DNA of 64,000 bases from Peronospora farinosa (GCA_947646735.1 CANTFK010000943.1:124001-188000); one strand, 5' to 3'. Counted from the stretch's first letter, positions 1 to 10,234 are shown. Numbers and translations are program-made. The notes: generated from the letters alone by a model not told the origin.

Positions 1-1040
1 AACGTAGTGAGACTGAGCCTTGTCTTTACTTCTACTGCAAACATGCAGTACTGGCTCTTCTCATGTTATACGTCGACGATGTGGTATTAGCGACTGATTC
101 TAAGGCATATAAGGCATCGTTTTTTGAAGCCATCGACGCGAAATATGGTTTTAAAGATGGAGGAAAGCTGCACTATTTTTTAGGCATCAATGTCGAGCAA
201 GATGAGACGGACACGTATATTCACCAAACGAAATATTGCAAGGAAGTTCTCGAGAAAGTTGGCTTTGGCGAAGCACACGGTAGTGCAACTCCTATGGAGA
301 CCAACACTAGATACAGGAAGTGCATTGAACCAGCTGAAGACACTGATTTTGATTATCGAGGAACTATTGGATCGTTGATGTACTTGGCGACTACTACAAG
401 GCCAGATATTGCGTATGCTGTGGGCTACTTGAGCCGTTTTGTGAGCAACCCATCACGAAAACACTGCGGAGCCGTCAAGCGAGTATTGCGATACCTATCT
501 GGTACACTACAAACCGGCATAAGATACACACGAGATATAGGAGCAAACGAAGATGTTGTCATTACTGGATATTGTGATGCTGATTGGGGCAACGATCCCG
601 ACTCAAGAAAAAGTGTCATCGGATTTGTGCTTATGATGGAATCTGGAGCTGTCGCATGGGCTGCCAGACGTCAAACAATAGTCGCACAATCAACCGCAGA
701 AGCCGAATATGTGGCAGCATGCGAAGCGTCCATGGAGGGTCGCGGAATTGCAAATATGCTCAATGAGATTTTACACTGTATACAGGCACATGCTGTACTA
801 ACGATGGGCATTGACAATGCGGCAGCTATTTCGTTGGCATGCAAACCCACACATAACAGCAAAACAAGACACATTGAGCTAAGATGGCATTATGTGCGCG
901 AACAAATTAAGGCTGGGCATATTTTGGTAAAGAAAGTGTCCGGAACAGAGAATCCTGCTGATATGTTCACAAAGGCTCTACCGAAGCGCAGCCTAGCGAA
1001 GTATCGAGCCGACATTGGCATGAGGATTTCACAAGAGTAA
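1..1040 (+). CDS. Copia Pol fragment: reverse transcriptase C-terminal part and RNase H
   Basis: Partial at the 5' end; the frame is open from base 3 and stops at 1040. The Copia RT active-site box LYVDDVV lies near the start. The connection domain with the RPDIAYAV and KRVLRYLSGT motifs follows, then RNase H with CDADWGNDPDSRKS, the STAEAEYVA box and SKTRHIELRWHYVRE, ending in the usual ADMFTKALP tail. No stop or frameshift interrupts the visible part, so the element may be young. Family role: copies the element RNA into DNA and removes the RNA strand. The order RT-RNase H at the pol end, followed directly by an LTR, separates Copia from Gypsy. Confidence 0.92.
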   Translation, partial: RSETEPCLYFYCKHAVLALLMLYVDDVVLATDSKAYKASFFEAIDAKYGFKDGGKLHYFLGINVEQDETDTYIHQTKYCKEVLEKVGFGEAHGSATPMETNTRYRKCIEPAEDTDFDYRGTIGSLMYLATTTRPDIAYAVGYLSRFVSNPSRKHCGAVKRVLRYLSGTLQTGIRYTRDIGANEDVVITGYCDADWGNDPDSRKSVIGFVLMMESGAVAWAARRQTIVAQSTAEAEYVAACEASMEGRGIANMLNEILHCIQAHAVLTMGIDNAAAISLACKPTHNSKTRHIELRWHYVREQIKAGHILVKKVSGTENPADMFTKALPKRSLAKYRADIGMRISQE

Positions 1041-1071
1041 AGATGTTCCGACACAAGCGTCGGAGGGGGCG

Positions 1072-1466
1072 TGTTGTGATATGTTCCTCCCAAGTTGAAG
1101 TCGTTGGAACATTTCACGTCCGTTTACACATTTCACGTCCGTTTACACATTTCACGTCCGTTTACCGATTCCGATGGTGAAACGTGGAAACAATGGAGAA
1201 GGGAAACGGCGGAGATCAGAATGGGACGAGTCGACAACTGGACGAGTCGACAAACGTTGGTGACAAGGCGGCGGCTCGCAGGTTAGCTGCAGCCGCATAC
1301 GTGAAAGCTCGAAAGCTCAGTCAGAAAAGTGCAAAGTGCAAGGCAAGTCGTCAGTAGCCAGAAAGAGCTAAACGAAGTAATATATATCTTTGAGTGTCAA
1401 GAGATATATATCTATATCTAGCATAGCTGGACGCTAGAGAGACTGCAATAAAGCGAGATTGCAACA
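1072..1466 (+). repeat. Copia 3' LTR
   Basis: Starts with TGTTG right after the purine tract CGGAGGGGGC and ends with CAACA, a perfect 5-bp terminal inversion typical of Copia LTRs. It holds an AATAAA at 1447-1452 near the 3' end and a 19-bp triplication near the 5' end. About 395 bp. The exact 3' edge rests on the inverted repeat, since no second LTR is in the window. Confidence 0.8.
1110..1165 (+). repeat. 19-bp tandem triplication in the Copia LTR
   Basis: Three head-to-tail copies of CATTTCACGTCCGTTTACA begin at 1110, 1129 and 1148 (the last is partial). They lie in the probable U3 region, where such repeats are often promoter or enhancer elements. That role is inference. Confidence 0.8.
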
Positions 1467-1486
1467 TCTGTTACTTACAAAGATGA

Positions 1487-2436
1487 CGTTTCTGCCACTT
1501 AATTGCCATTTTTCTGATTCTGTCGGGGCTTTTGGGATTATTTGACTGTAAAGTTGAAGCCCGTCGTATTGCACATAACTTCCAATTTGACGCAATTACA
1601 ATTGAAGAGACGAAGAATTGGTGAGTTTCTAGAATATATATATACATGTAGAAACAACCGATGAAAATGGTAAAATTATATTGATTGTGGATCATGAATG
1701 ACTAGAAATTATAGTGAAAGTCCAGCGCAACATGCTCGACAATTGGTGCATAACAATGTATGGGCAACACTATCGACAATCTCAGTCCAGTTTAATGGAG
1801 TTCCATATGGTAGCACTGTGTCATACAGCGGTACATGAAGGTATAAATGAAAGGAAAAACAAAAGAGTCTATTGACTTGAATATTTGGGTGTATTTAGAT
1901 GGCATCGCGTACTCAATGGCGAACTCGACAGGCGAGATCTTCTTTTACATTACACCAATGGATGCTACCGGTACGAAGTAATGGAGGCCCAAGTAGTTTG
2001 GAAACTAAGACATTACTTGCTTTTGTAGGAGCAGATCTAAGTGTCAATTCTACTGCGTCCGTGGCAATCACGATGGCTCAGGAAGGAGAAGATGCGTGCA
2101 AAATGGATGTTGAAGACCCGACGTGCTGGAAACTCACTTTAACCGGAAAGGTGGTGCCTGTTTCGGGGCAGCAGCGCTACGATGCTGAGAAAGTATTGTT
2201 CTCCAAGTAAAGTTTTTCTCAGTTTTTGTGACAATATCGTTCTTTTTGGAGAGTCTGATTCATGCTGACCGTGTTGTTACTTGTTCATTTGTGATAGGCA
2301 CCCACAGATGGAGACTTGGCCGAAGAAACATGGGTTTCGACCATATCTTCTTGAAATTGAAAACATTATCCTCCTTGATTTTTACGGCGGTGCCAAGCAC
2401 GTCCTGGTACAAGAGTACTACTCGATCAAGCTGTAA
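1487..2436 (+). CDS. CREG family (cellular repressor of E1A-stimulated genes-like) protein, five exons, 5' end uncertain
   Basis: Exons read as 1487?-1620, 1715-1830, 1899-1970, 2029-2206 and 2298-2436. All four introns (58-94 nt) are GT...AG and keep phase. The joined product is about 210 residues, the usual CREG length. It starts with a hydrophobic stretch (LILSGLLGLF, a likely secretion signal). The family signatures follow in order: HARQLVHNNVWATLSTIS, GVPYGSTVSYSDG, EIFFYITPMDATGADLS, DVEDPTCWKLTLTGK, FSKHPQMETWP and LLDFYGGAKHVLVQEYY. CREG proteins are secreted or lysosomal glycoproteins with an FMN-binding-like split-barrel fold. Oddity: the exon-1 frame has no ATG. The only nearby ATG (1483) is in another frame and a TGA (1484-1486) precedes the open stretch. 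A Copia LTR ends at 1466, so the native start may be lost, frameshifted or displaced upstream. Confidence 0.8.
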
Positions 2437-3517
2437 TTTGTTTTATGAGCAGAATTTGACTTTGGCGATTGACGTGCATCTATCACGATTGAAGAAAAAA
2501 TGGTGTTCGAAGCTCAGACAAGGTTCGAAAATGAAAACAAGCGTTAAAAAAACTACCAATTCTGCTTTGATAGCGATGATTTTACCAGCACAAGAGACGA
2601 AAGTGGACCCATATAATGTGTGATCGTCACCTAGATGCCAGTTCTCCATAGCAAACCTAAAGCGCGGTTGACACCTCGCTATGCTGTCAACCGGCCTTTT
2701 CAAAAGATGACACAAGTCTGCATTAGCTAAAACTTCGCACCATTACCGACCTACACCTCCCTTCCATAACGTACATGAACACGTGACCATCGTCCTGTCG
2801 TTCTACATTCTACATTGCTGCGGTGTACACCACCAATTTTCTTAGTCGCACTGCATTACTTGCCTGTGTCTTGGTCGATATCCGACGATTTCGTCGCCGA
2901 CTCTGCTCACCATCTATCTGCTGCAGTTGCAAGTGCTGCAGTTGCAAGTGCTGCAATATGCTGGCTGCATGATTGGCCACTGTACCTGAGCTGTGATCAC
3001 ACGGCCTCTTCACATCTCTTTAGTCTCATTGCTTCTGCGCCACTGTCACCATCACAATCACGATTCTCGGGCCACAAACTTATGGACAAACGCTGTATCA
3101 AACTTAACGACGAGAACCATCGAGAATTGCTGCGTAGTCGCAAAACGAGCTCTCCACGAAGCGCGCGTTTCATTTTCCGTACCAATCGTAATGTTTGTCG
3201 ATCAACACCTTCTCCACGGCTCGCGACGAGTCCAGCAAAAGAAATGTAGCACGGGCAAGCGATCCGACACGTTTTGAGCTTCCACATGAAAATCGATTAG
3301 CTGGGAGTACTGACAGCTTGCATAGTCCATGTCGCTGAAGATTGTAGGGACAATCTTGATATGGTTGTGGAACCTTTACTCTGTTAAATTATAACCTGAT
3401 GTATGAGACAAAGAGAAGCAATCATGCAGCTTGGGGGCCCCTCCACGCGGTTCACTCCCACCATGTCTTTGCCGCAGCCTCCCGCACAGTCGTTTTCTTT
3501 GCAGCCGCTATATGATG
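2437..3517. other. Intergenic stretch, no gene recognised
   Basis: ORFs on both strands (for example + 2815-3249 and - 2997-3287) overlap each other and show no recognisable motif. A 15-bp unit (GCAGTTGCAAGTGCT) is repeated at about 2935-2965. Probably the 3' flank of the CREG-like gene. Confidence 0.4.
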
Positions 3518-3522
3518 CACAT

Positions 3523-4163
3523 TGTAACGGGGTTACACGACGGTTGTAGCGTCTTTCCGAGAGTTTACGGTTAAACTCTCCTTTGTATTGCATATAATGC
3601 ATTATTATACTTCTCTTTAGAGAGGTATTAAGTATGAGCGTTTTAGTACGGTATTCGGTAATACCGTATCTTATCGATTGAGATTCGATAAATCACTAAC
3701 GCTGTATTAAGTACATCATACACAGATGTTTAGACGATACGTCGTCCAATAGCAAAGTCTGCATATTATAATTCCTATTATAGTAATTAATCTAGTGTAG
3801 GGTACTTAGAGTAGGACTATTCATAAAATCTTAATGCATAAATGGAATCAGTTCTCATTTTGAGTTTAAGATCGCAAGTCGTTCTGACTTGTTCTCTTGT
3901 GCACTTCGTGCGTTGCTTCTCTGAACCCTTAAGCTTCTAGCTTGTTCTTGCACTCTGTGCGTTTGTTCTCTGAACCTTAAGCCTATTGCTTGACTAACTT
4001 CAAGTCTCTTTGGTCGTTCCTTAGAACAGGGTGACTTTAAGTCGTTTAATTAGTTCCTTAATACTAAGTGGCTTTTAGCCTTAACTCTATTTAGTTCTCT
4101 AGAAATAAGAGGCTTCCAGCCAAAAGTCTTCCTCTGGCTAAAGAGCTGTGCAGCTCCGCTACA
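3523..4163 (+). repeat. Solo LTR of Gypsy family A with target-site duplication
   Basis: Begins TGTAACGGGG and ends GCTCCGCTACA. It is flanked by perfect 5-bp direct repeats CACAT at 3518-3522 and 4164-4168. No primer site or gag follows, so it is a solo LTR left by LTR-LTR recombination. Its 3' half matches 33879-34251 and its 5' half matches 62365-62626, both inverted: the two pieces of the family-A 5' LTR split by element B. It therefore serves as the intact reference for that LTR. Confidence 0.9.
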
Positions 4164-4672
4164 CACATTGTATTTATGCTCGCTAAGCTACCTCGACGCA
4201 TTGCCGCCGTCATCGCTAAGTTAGTTGTTACGAAAGAAGTATCTCATTCGGCGCGATCGTCATGACAGTCCTGTGTTGTTGACCGAATGAGCGATATCCG
4301 TTGCCGTCAAAGTCGAGCGGTCAGATAGATGCTCGGTCTCCGACTGCCTTACAGGAAGCTGCAGCTTCTTTGCTTCGCATAATATCCGAGACAAATAGAA
4401 TTGGCTAAAGGCGAAGCAGAAAAGGCTTTTTAGGGCTCACACATGGTGAGAATGAAAGACAACAAAGGCTTTTTAAGCGTATTTCCGGCAAATTTGGTGT
4501 CAACGTGATACCGAAGTTGCACCCATGTGTCGGAGACCCATTGCGTGAGGTACACGATAAGGCCAACACGCTCGCGGACGCATGGAGTCTCATTTTTGCA
4601 ACAAGTACCACATGAGAGTGATGTACAGCAGGTGGCATATTGGATTAAGCCAGGCAGCATAGACAATATGAC
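4164..4672. other. Unassigned spacer between the solo LTR and D1
   Basis: The 5-bp duplication is followed by about 500 bp of mixed sequence with overlapping short ORFs on both strands and no motif I recognise. It may be genomic DNA or a decayed element. Confidence 0.35.
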
Positions 4673-5262
4673 TGTAGACGGGCGCTTTTACGAAATTGCC
4701 TCTTGCTACTTAGCACACACCTTATGCACAAGCGAGGAAGTTGTTAGACCGTCTTACTTTCGCGTGCGAGGGTGGTTGTGAGGTTGGTCGACTGCTTAAG
4801 CAGTCGTACCTCTTGCTTAACGAGAGTGCAACGAACTTCTAAGACAAGAAGACACCGACGTCACGTAGAAGCTTTTCAGCTTCTTGTGCGTGGTGCTTCG
4901 GTGTTAAGCAAATTCAAGACTGAGCTTTATTTAATGAATTATAATTAAATATAAACTTAACTACTGATTGGCTATATATGTATAAAGATCGGATACGCGA
5001 CGCTTTAAAAGCGTATTCTGAAGCATGAGCTTAAATATAGATTTAAGCTTGCGAATGACGTACTTCTGAGATGTCGCGATGCTTAGCTTCAACTAGCGCC
5101 ATCCCTTCTCATGTGAATCCATCAATGGATATCAAATTCACGAGGGTGGATCACGTTTGTGTATCACACCCAAGTGACAGGTCAAAAGTAATCATGGATA
5201 CTTTTAGACCAAACATTAAGTATATTACTTAATGTTTACGTGTAACTAGATACCCTCTTACA
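4673..5262 (-). repeat. Family-D LTR of element D1 (3' LTR in element orientation)
   Basis: Begins TGTAGACGGG on the + strand and ends CTCTTACA. It aligns along its length with the D LTRs at 6150, 19556, 46158 and 53690 but is clearly more divergent, so D1 is the older copy. The purine tract and palindrome typical of D follow at once (5263-5306), showing that this is the 3' LTR of a minus-strand element. Confidence 0.85.
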
Positions 5263-5334
5263 CCATCCTTCGTTTTAGAACGATTTTTACATCTGTAAAA
5301 CATCGCCTAGGAGACAGAGAGACTTGCGAGCCGT

Positions 5335-5365
5335 TATAAACGCGCCGCTTTAGTCTACTCAATTC
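5335..5365 (+). promoter_or_regulatory. Putative TATA box plus Inr of the D1 antisense ORF
   Basis: TATAAA at 5335-5340 and the Inr-like TCAATTC at 5359-5365 lie just upstream of the ATG at 5368, with the same spacing as in the other D copies. Function is inferred from spacing and from the oomycete Inr consensus as I recall it. Confidence 0.4.
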
Positions 5366-5367
5366 TC

Positions 5368-5697
5368 ATGCCACCGAAACGAGGTAAGGCTGATGGGTTG
5401 CCTACAAAGGCGCCCATGCAGTCCAACACTAAGCGCACGCGCCGCGATTATTCGCAGCTGTCGCAAAGTGCTTCAGGCACTGAGGCGAATCTTCCATCTC
5501 ACTATAATGTGGATGAAGATCCATCTCTCATTGTAGATTACAATGAGAGCACGCCATTGCCATCACCCCAACGTGGAGATGAGCAAAGCGCATTGTTGGG
5601 ACATATGTCCCCATCCTTTGAGGCACCCGTCCTTGAGGAAGGCGGGAACACTGTCGTATTTATTACGACTAAAATCTTCGTAATTAGTACGAATTAA
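5368..5697 (+). pseudogene. D1 antisense ORF, N-terminal fragment fused to LTR sequence
   Basis: The first 91 codons match the family-D antisense ORF (starting MPPKRGKADG, with the KRTRRDY basic patch and the acidic NVDEDPSLIVDYNE stretch). At 5641 the reading passes into a fragment of the family-F LTR and stops at 5697. The rest of the ORF is found at 12029-12239 and 19214-19555. It is broken by the F insertion and by insertion of the duplicated block at 5641. Confidence 0.8.
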
Positions 5698-5807
5698 AAC
5701 AAAAATAAAAATCAGAGTAAACTTTACTTAATACCTAATACTTGGGCTTGAGAGTCTTCCTCAAGCGCACGTGTGAGCTAGTGACGGTACGTTCTAGCCC
5801 CGTTACA
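5641..5807 (+). repeat. Family-F LTR, 3' fragment (duplicated)
   Basis: Matches the last about 167 bp of the F 3' LTR (19047-19213), ending GCCCCGTTACA and followed by the same GTGAA. It is here because the duplicated block begins inside that LTR, not because of a separate insertion. Confidence 0.85.
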
Positions 5808-6149
5808 GTGAATACGAAAGATCGTCTGGGGTATGACCGTCTGAAGACCCGTTTGGACATACATGAGCGACTGGTGATGAGAGACCCGCGTCAAGCGCGG
5901 AGTCTTCCTCGATCGCCGAGTCCTCTATCGCCTCGTTCGTACACGGGGAGCCTCTCGGCTTCCTCGTCGCCGGATCGGCCGCGACGCTCGACTCACAGTC
6001 GAAGTCACCATCGGTCTCGTTAGACCGATGTGGATATGTGATCTCTTCTGGATCCACATATTGTTGCAGAAGACCCACGTAAAATACGGGTTGCGTCTTC
6101 ATGCTGTGTGGTGGAGTGGGTACTCAAAACTGTATGATGAGACCCCAAA
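5808..6149. pseudogene. D1 remnant: antisense-ORF end and pol GPY/F-to-linker region (duplicated copy)
   Basis: Same as 19214-19555. On the + strand it continues the coiled coil and the Ser/Arg/Pro-rich tail of the antisense ORF. On the - strand it reads as pol with the FYVG and YVDPEEITYPHRSNE segments. It ends at GACCCCAAA, where a D element is inserted. Confidence 0.75.
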
Positions 6150-6750
6150 TGTAGACAGGCACTTCTACGAAGTTGCCTCGTGCTACCAGCACACACCTTA
6201 TGCACAAGCGAGGAAGCGGTTAGACCGTCTTACCTTCGCGTGCGAGGGTGGTTAGGAGGTTGGGCGACTGCTTAAGCAGTCGTACCACCAGTTGCCTTTC
6301 GCTTAAGCGAGAGTGCAACGAACTTCTAAGACAAGAAGACACCGACGTCACGTAGAAGCTTTTCGGCTTCTCGTGCGTGGTGCTTTTGATTTAGCAAATT
6401 CAAGACCTCATTGTATTTAATAGATTTTAACTAAATATAAATCCAACTACTGATTGGTTAATATGTAATGATGGGTGCCATCTCTATAGATGCGCATCCC
6501 AACGGGCGAGCTTAAATATAATTAAGCTCGCTCAATGACGTAACTGACTGACGTCATTTGATGACGCCTAGTCCCAGCTGGGCGTCATCCCCATCAATGT
6601 GAATACACCTAGTGTATATCACATACGCAAGGGTGTGACACATGGTGTGTCTCACCCGAGCGACAGGTCTTAAGTACTTACGTACCTTTTTAGACCTGCC
6701 CGCTAAGTATCGCATACTTAACGGGTACGTGTAACGTTGAGCCCGTTACA
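6150..6750 (-). repeat. D2 3' LTR
   Basis: About 601 bp, TGTAGACAGG to GCCCGTTACA on the + strand. Near-identical to 19556-20157. It contains a TGACGTCA palindrome and several short hairpins. Confidence 0.9.
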
Positions 6751-6794
6751 CCATCCCCCCTTTTAAAACGATTTTTACATCTTGTAAAACATCG
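6751..6794 (-). other. D2 polypurine tract and adjacent palindrome
   Basis: Read on the - strand, AAAAGGGGGGATGG abuts the 3' LTR: the plus-strand primer site of the element. Directly upstream lies an imperfect palindrome (6769-6794) with arms CGATTTTTACA and TGTAAAACATCG, one bulged base and a 3-nt loop. Confidence 0.8.
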
Positions 6795-6823
6795 CCTAGG
6801 AGACAGAGAGACTTGCGAGCCGT

Positions 6824-6854
6824 TATAAACGCGCCGCTTTAGTCTACTCAATTC
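6824..6854 (+). promoter_or_regulatory. Putative promoter of the D2 antisense ORF
   Basis: TATAAA at 6824-6829 and an Inr-like TCAATTC at 6848-6854, with the Inr adenine about 26 nt from the TATA, just before the ATG at 6857. The arrangement is unchanged in D1, D3 and D4. Inference only. Confidence 0.45.
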
Positions 6855-6856
6855 TC

Positions 6857-8263
6857 ATGCCACCGAAACGTGGTAAGGCTGATGGGTCGCCTGCAAAGGC
6901 GCCCATGCAGTCCAACACTAAGCGCACGCGCCGCGATTATTCGCAGCCGTCGCAAAGTGCTTCAGGCACTGAGGCGAATCTTCCATCTCACTATAATGTG
7001 GATGAAGATCCATCTCTCATTGTAGATTACAATGAGAGCACTCCATTGCCATCACCCCAACGTGGAGATGAGCAAAGCGCATTGTTGGGACATATGTCCC
7101 CATCCTTTGAGGCACCCGTCCTTGAGGAAGCTTCTATGCTTCCTGCAAGCGAAGGTAAAGCCTCGTCGCCTGCGACTACGAGCGCAGCGACTAAGACTGA
7201 GCACGCTACTTCGAAAGGAGTATTTGCGACTCAGTCAGATGTGACTCCTCAAGCTGATGTCTTGACAATCCATAATGGAGAGTCAGACTCAGGTGAGTGT
7301 GAGCTCAAAGCTCCACCAAGTACACCTTCGGCCTCACTAGCCCTCCGTCGCGAGGGCGGCTACGTGAGTGGTGGCTTGCCACCAATGCCACCTCCATCTG
7401 AGTGGATGAACTCGGATGGGTCTAGCGCAGCGCTTTTTCAGCGTGCAACTATAGACGCTCATAAATTTTATAGCGTCTTTCCCTTGTGGAAAAAGCAGGG
7501 CAAAGCACTTGGTCGTGCTTTCCCAATTCCAGTCGTGCTGCGTTCTAACGAAACAGCCGACGAATATGAAGCTGAACTTCGGCGCCGTGTAACGTTGCAG
7601 GAAGATGCAACGAAACAACGGTCGCAGCGAATCAGCTTCGCCATGAAGCGTGCGCATGAAATCTTTGGTGGTAAGCGACCCCCAATAAATTCTCGCCACG
7701 CTTCTTCTGCTAGTCCATCCGAACCTAGCAGAAAGACGACAGCTGGTGCTGCTTCACATAAGCAGCTACCAGCCCAGGCACGTCGACGCACAAAGCGTCC
7801 ACAGACTCCCACGAGTAAAAGCTCGTTGGGTAACCCTTCCACTGGACAAGGATTTGGAGCTCTCCCTTCACAAACCGGTGGTCCAACAGCCTTCCAACAA
7901 GGAAGCGCGTATTCCCTTCCGTGTCCACCAACACAGGTGGCGCCCGATAGGAGCGGCGATTACGCCCACCTACTCGCGGCTGCTTACCCTGCTGCTGTTC
8001 AGTCGCAGGCTGAGCCCGCTGCGCTGAAGAGGCAGGTGACAGATCTCGAGAGTCAAGTCTCGCGACTGACTGTGGATCTGCGCGATGTGAGGACGAGGGA
8101 CCGTCAGGGGTATGACCGCCTGAAGACCCGTTTGGACATCTTAGAGCGACTGGTGATGAGAGACCCGCGTCAAGCGCGGAGTCTTCCTCGATCGCCGAGT
8201 CCTCTATCGCCTCGTTCGTACACGGGGAGCCTCTCGGCTTCCTCATCGCCGGATCGGCCGTGA
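6857..8263 (+). CDS. Family-D antisense ORF (468 aa), intact, unknown function
   Basis: Encoded on the strand opposite gag-pol, starting about 100 bp inside the 3' LTR. Residues 22-27 form a basic patch (KRTRRD). 36-180 are Ser/Pro-rich and acidic. 186-272 form a probable folded core (ALFQRATIDAHKFYSVF ... EAELRRRVTLQED). 308-314 are basic (ARRRTKR in this copy). 386-434 form a coiled coil (LESQVSRLTVDLRDVRTRD). The tail is Ser/Arg/Pro-rich. No known domain recognised. Residues from about 290 overlap, on the other strand, the pol GPY/F-linker-chromodomain frame (7725-8459). It ends at a TGA (8261-8263), where D4 reads through for 13 more residues. Confidence 0.75.
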   Translation: MPPKRGKADGSPAKAPMQSNTKRTRRDYSQPSQSASGTEANLPSHYNVDEDPSLIVDYNESTPLPSPQRGDEQSALLGHMSPSFEAPVLEEASMLPASEGKASSPATTSAATKTEHATSKGVFATQSDVTPQADVLTIHNGESDSGECELKAPPSTPSASLALRREGGYVSGGLPPMPPPSEWMNSDGSSAALFQRATIDAHKFYSVFPLWKKQGKALGRAFPIPVVLRSNETADEYEAELRRRVTLQEDATKQRSQRISFAMKRAHEIFGGKRPPINSRHASSASPSEPSRKTTAGAASHKQLPAQARRRTKRPQTPTSKSSLGNPSTGQGFGALPSQTGGPTAFQQGSAYSLPCPPTQVAPDRSGDYAHLLAAAYPAAVQSQAEPAALKRQVTDLESQVSRLTVDLRDVRTRDRQGYDRLKTRLDILERLVMRDPRQARSLPRSPSPLSPRSYTGSLSASSSPDRP

Positions 8264-8459
8264 CGCTCGACTCACAGTCGAAGTCACCATCGGTCTCGTT
8301 AGACCGATGCGGATATGTGATCTCTTCTGGATCAACATATCGCTTCAGACGACCCACGTAAAATACGGGGTGCGTCTTCATATACGGTGGGAGAGTGAGC
8401 CTATAATTTAGGTCTCCAACTCCTTCAACCACTGTAAAGGGCCCAATGAATCGGGGCAA
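7725..8459 (-). CDS. D2 Pol C-terminus: GPY/F module, linker and chromodomain
   Basis: Open frame starting at MPRFIGPFTVVEGVGD (the integrase GPY/F module; this Met is simply the first after a frame break). PVFYVGRLKRYVDPEE follows, then a Ser/Pro/Gln-rich linker and a C-terminal chromodomain with LVGRLLDHRF, ILVQWKGYPTSFYSWE and a helix ending AAYVKQHQ. Chromodomains of Gypsy integrases direct insertion to particular chromatin. The whole linker and chromodomain are antisense to the + strand ORF 6857-8263. Confidence 0.8.
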   Translation of the reverse strand: MPRFIGPFTVVEGVGDLNYRLTLPPYMKTHPVFYVGRLKRYVDPEEITYPHRSNETDGDFDCESSVTADPAMRKPRGSPCTNEAIEDSAIEEDSALDAGLSSPVALRCPNGSSGGHTPDGPSSSHRADPQSVARLDSRDLSPASSAQRAQPATEQQQGKQPRVGGRNRRSYRAPPVLVDTEGNTRFLVGRLLDHRFVKGELQILVQWKGYPTSFYSWESVDALCVDVPGLVAAYVKQHQLSSFC

Positions 8460-8718
8460 TAGCTTAGTAGTACCACCAGGTAGTACAGAGATTGCATGTT
8501 TAGGTAGGGTAGCAGTACTTTATAGCACTTTGTTCCCCACACTAAAGTGTTCATTGTTTTTGCGACCATGCTGGTCTGCAGATTGTTTTTGCTTGTCCTG
8601 TGCGCTTGCCATCGCGTCACGTACTTTACGTGTGATGGCTAATCGCTCATCCACAAAGCGCTGAGCTTCGCTCACGCTTTTAGCATCCAGCTCGCCGATG
8701 ACGCCTCCAAGAGGTCGT

Positions 8719-9502
8719 TCATGGGTCGACGCTGTTCGACAACACTATAGTGTCATCATCAAGGAGCACTGGCATTTCTTGCCGTGCTTCCTTTGTGACA
8801 CCTATAGGTGTCGTGACCACTGCTAAATTAGCAGTGTCACTAGGGCAACCTTGGCCCTCTTTGGCATTCGCACCGAGCGAAGTGAGGGGCCCTCCCCCAC
8901 TAAGACTCGGGCTGCGTACAAACGAGACTGGCATTCGAGGATGACGCAGTCCGTTAATGTAAAACGGTGTTTCACCCGTACTGGCGTGAACACTATTATC
9001 AATAGCGAACTCCACGAATGGAAATTGCTTGCTCCATTCTTTAGGAGTCGCTACTGTACGCAACACATCCGCCACGACTCGATTGGCTCGTTCTGTTTGG
9101 CCATCAGTCTGGGGATGATCAGCTATTGGCATGTGGAGCTTGCTACCCAGCAGCTCAAACACATGTCGCCAAAAACCCGACGTAAAACGCGGATCCCTGT
9201 CCGATACTATGGACTCGGGCATCCCGTGTAGTCGATACACGTGATCCATAAACAAGAGGGCAGCCTCTTTTCCTGAGATCTTGGTGCTACATGGTGCCAA
9301 ATGCACCATCTTGCTCAGTCTGTCTACAAAGACGACGAGCCCCGTCCTGCCTTTATGGTCAGGCGGTAAGCCAAACATGAAGTCCAAACTGACCGACTTC
9401 CAACATTCAGTTGGAATCGGCAGTGGCTTCAGTGGCGCACTCTAGAAGGTGCAGGCTTTATGCGCTGACACTCTTCGCAAGAGCGAATATAATTGGCCAC
9501 TT
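8719..9502 (-). pseudogene. D2 integrase (zinc-finger end and catalytic core), frameshifted
   Basis: The frame 9387-8719 contains LDFMFGLP, VSDRDPRFTSGFWRHVF and QTDGQTERANR, the three acidic positions of the DDE integrase core. Near 9448 D2 lacks one G present in D3 and D4 (CACTCTAG versus CACTGCTAG), which cuts off the N-terminal CEECQR zinc-binding end still readable in those copies. Confidence 0.8.
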
Positions 9503-9665
9503 ACCGATATAGGTGGGGCCACCAAAATTCCTTTGACACTCGTAAGAATGTCTTTTCACGGCCCAGATGCCCACTAGATGGCGCATCATGGCACTCGTGA
9601 AGTATCATCAGCTTGAGATCTGTGTCATGAGGGACATAGATTCTCAAGGGATCACAGGGTGACAG

Positions 9666-10234
9666 TTAATGCCATAACACGCCATCACTGTAACTAAAGC
9701 GATTTAGTTTCGCTTTGAGGTGCGACGGAAGGGTAACCTTTCGTGCACCAAAATGATCCAACAGCAGGCGACAATGTTCGTCCTGACTGTAACACTCCTT
9801 GATATGGGAGGCCATTGAGCTCGTCACATGGTAGGCCTTCATGGCTGCCAATGTTGACGACTCAACTTGTGCTTTCGCACGAGACACACTATCCTGGCGT
9901 CTTGCCTCGAAGTCTGGTCTGCGCGATAACGCGTCATCCAAGACATTAGACTTACCCGGCTTATATTCAACTTTGAAATTAATTCAGATAAGAATGGTAG
10001 CCATCTCGCCATTCTCGGCCAGAGGTGCGGTGAGTTTATAGCGGTCCGCAGTGATGCGTGATCCGTATAAACCACAAAAGTTTCGGTGCCCAAGAGGTGC
10101 ACCCGAAACTTCACAAGGGCATACTTAATTGAAAGTAGCTCCTTGTCATGCACAGGGTAGTTCAGCTCGGCAGCTTTCAAAAGCCGAGTCTGATAAGAAA
10201 TGACACGGTCAACGCCGTTGTCATCCTTCTGCAT
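9666..10234 (-). pseudogene. D2 RNase H domain, frameshifted
   Basis: Reads SYQTRLLKAAELNYPVHDKELL, YTDHASLRTAINSPHL and later NVLDDALSRRPDFE in two overlapping frames. A 1-nt loss near 9980 (AATTAATTCAG versus AATTAAATTCAG in D3) splits the ORF. Zinc-domain lead-in sequence follows to 9666. Confidence 0.75.

Larger units (their letters stand above)
1..1466 (+). mobile_element. Ty1/Copia LTR retrotransposon, 3' end only
   Basis: The window opens inside a Copia pol gene and runs through a polypurine tract (1061-1071) into a 3' LTR ending at 1466. The 5' part lies off the window, so the target-site duplication cannot be checked. The element ends only about 20 bp before the first exon of a CREG-like host gene. 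Confidence 0.88.

Noticed and set aside
2815..3249. A 144-residue + strand ORF after the CREG-like gene
   Set aside because: Overlaps other ORFs, partly simple repeats, no motif; not enough to call a gene.
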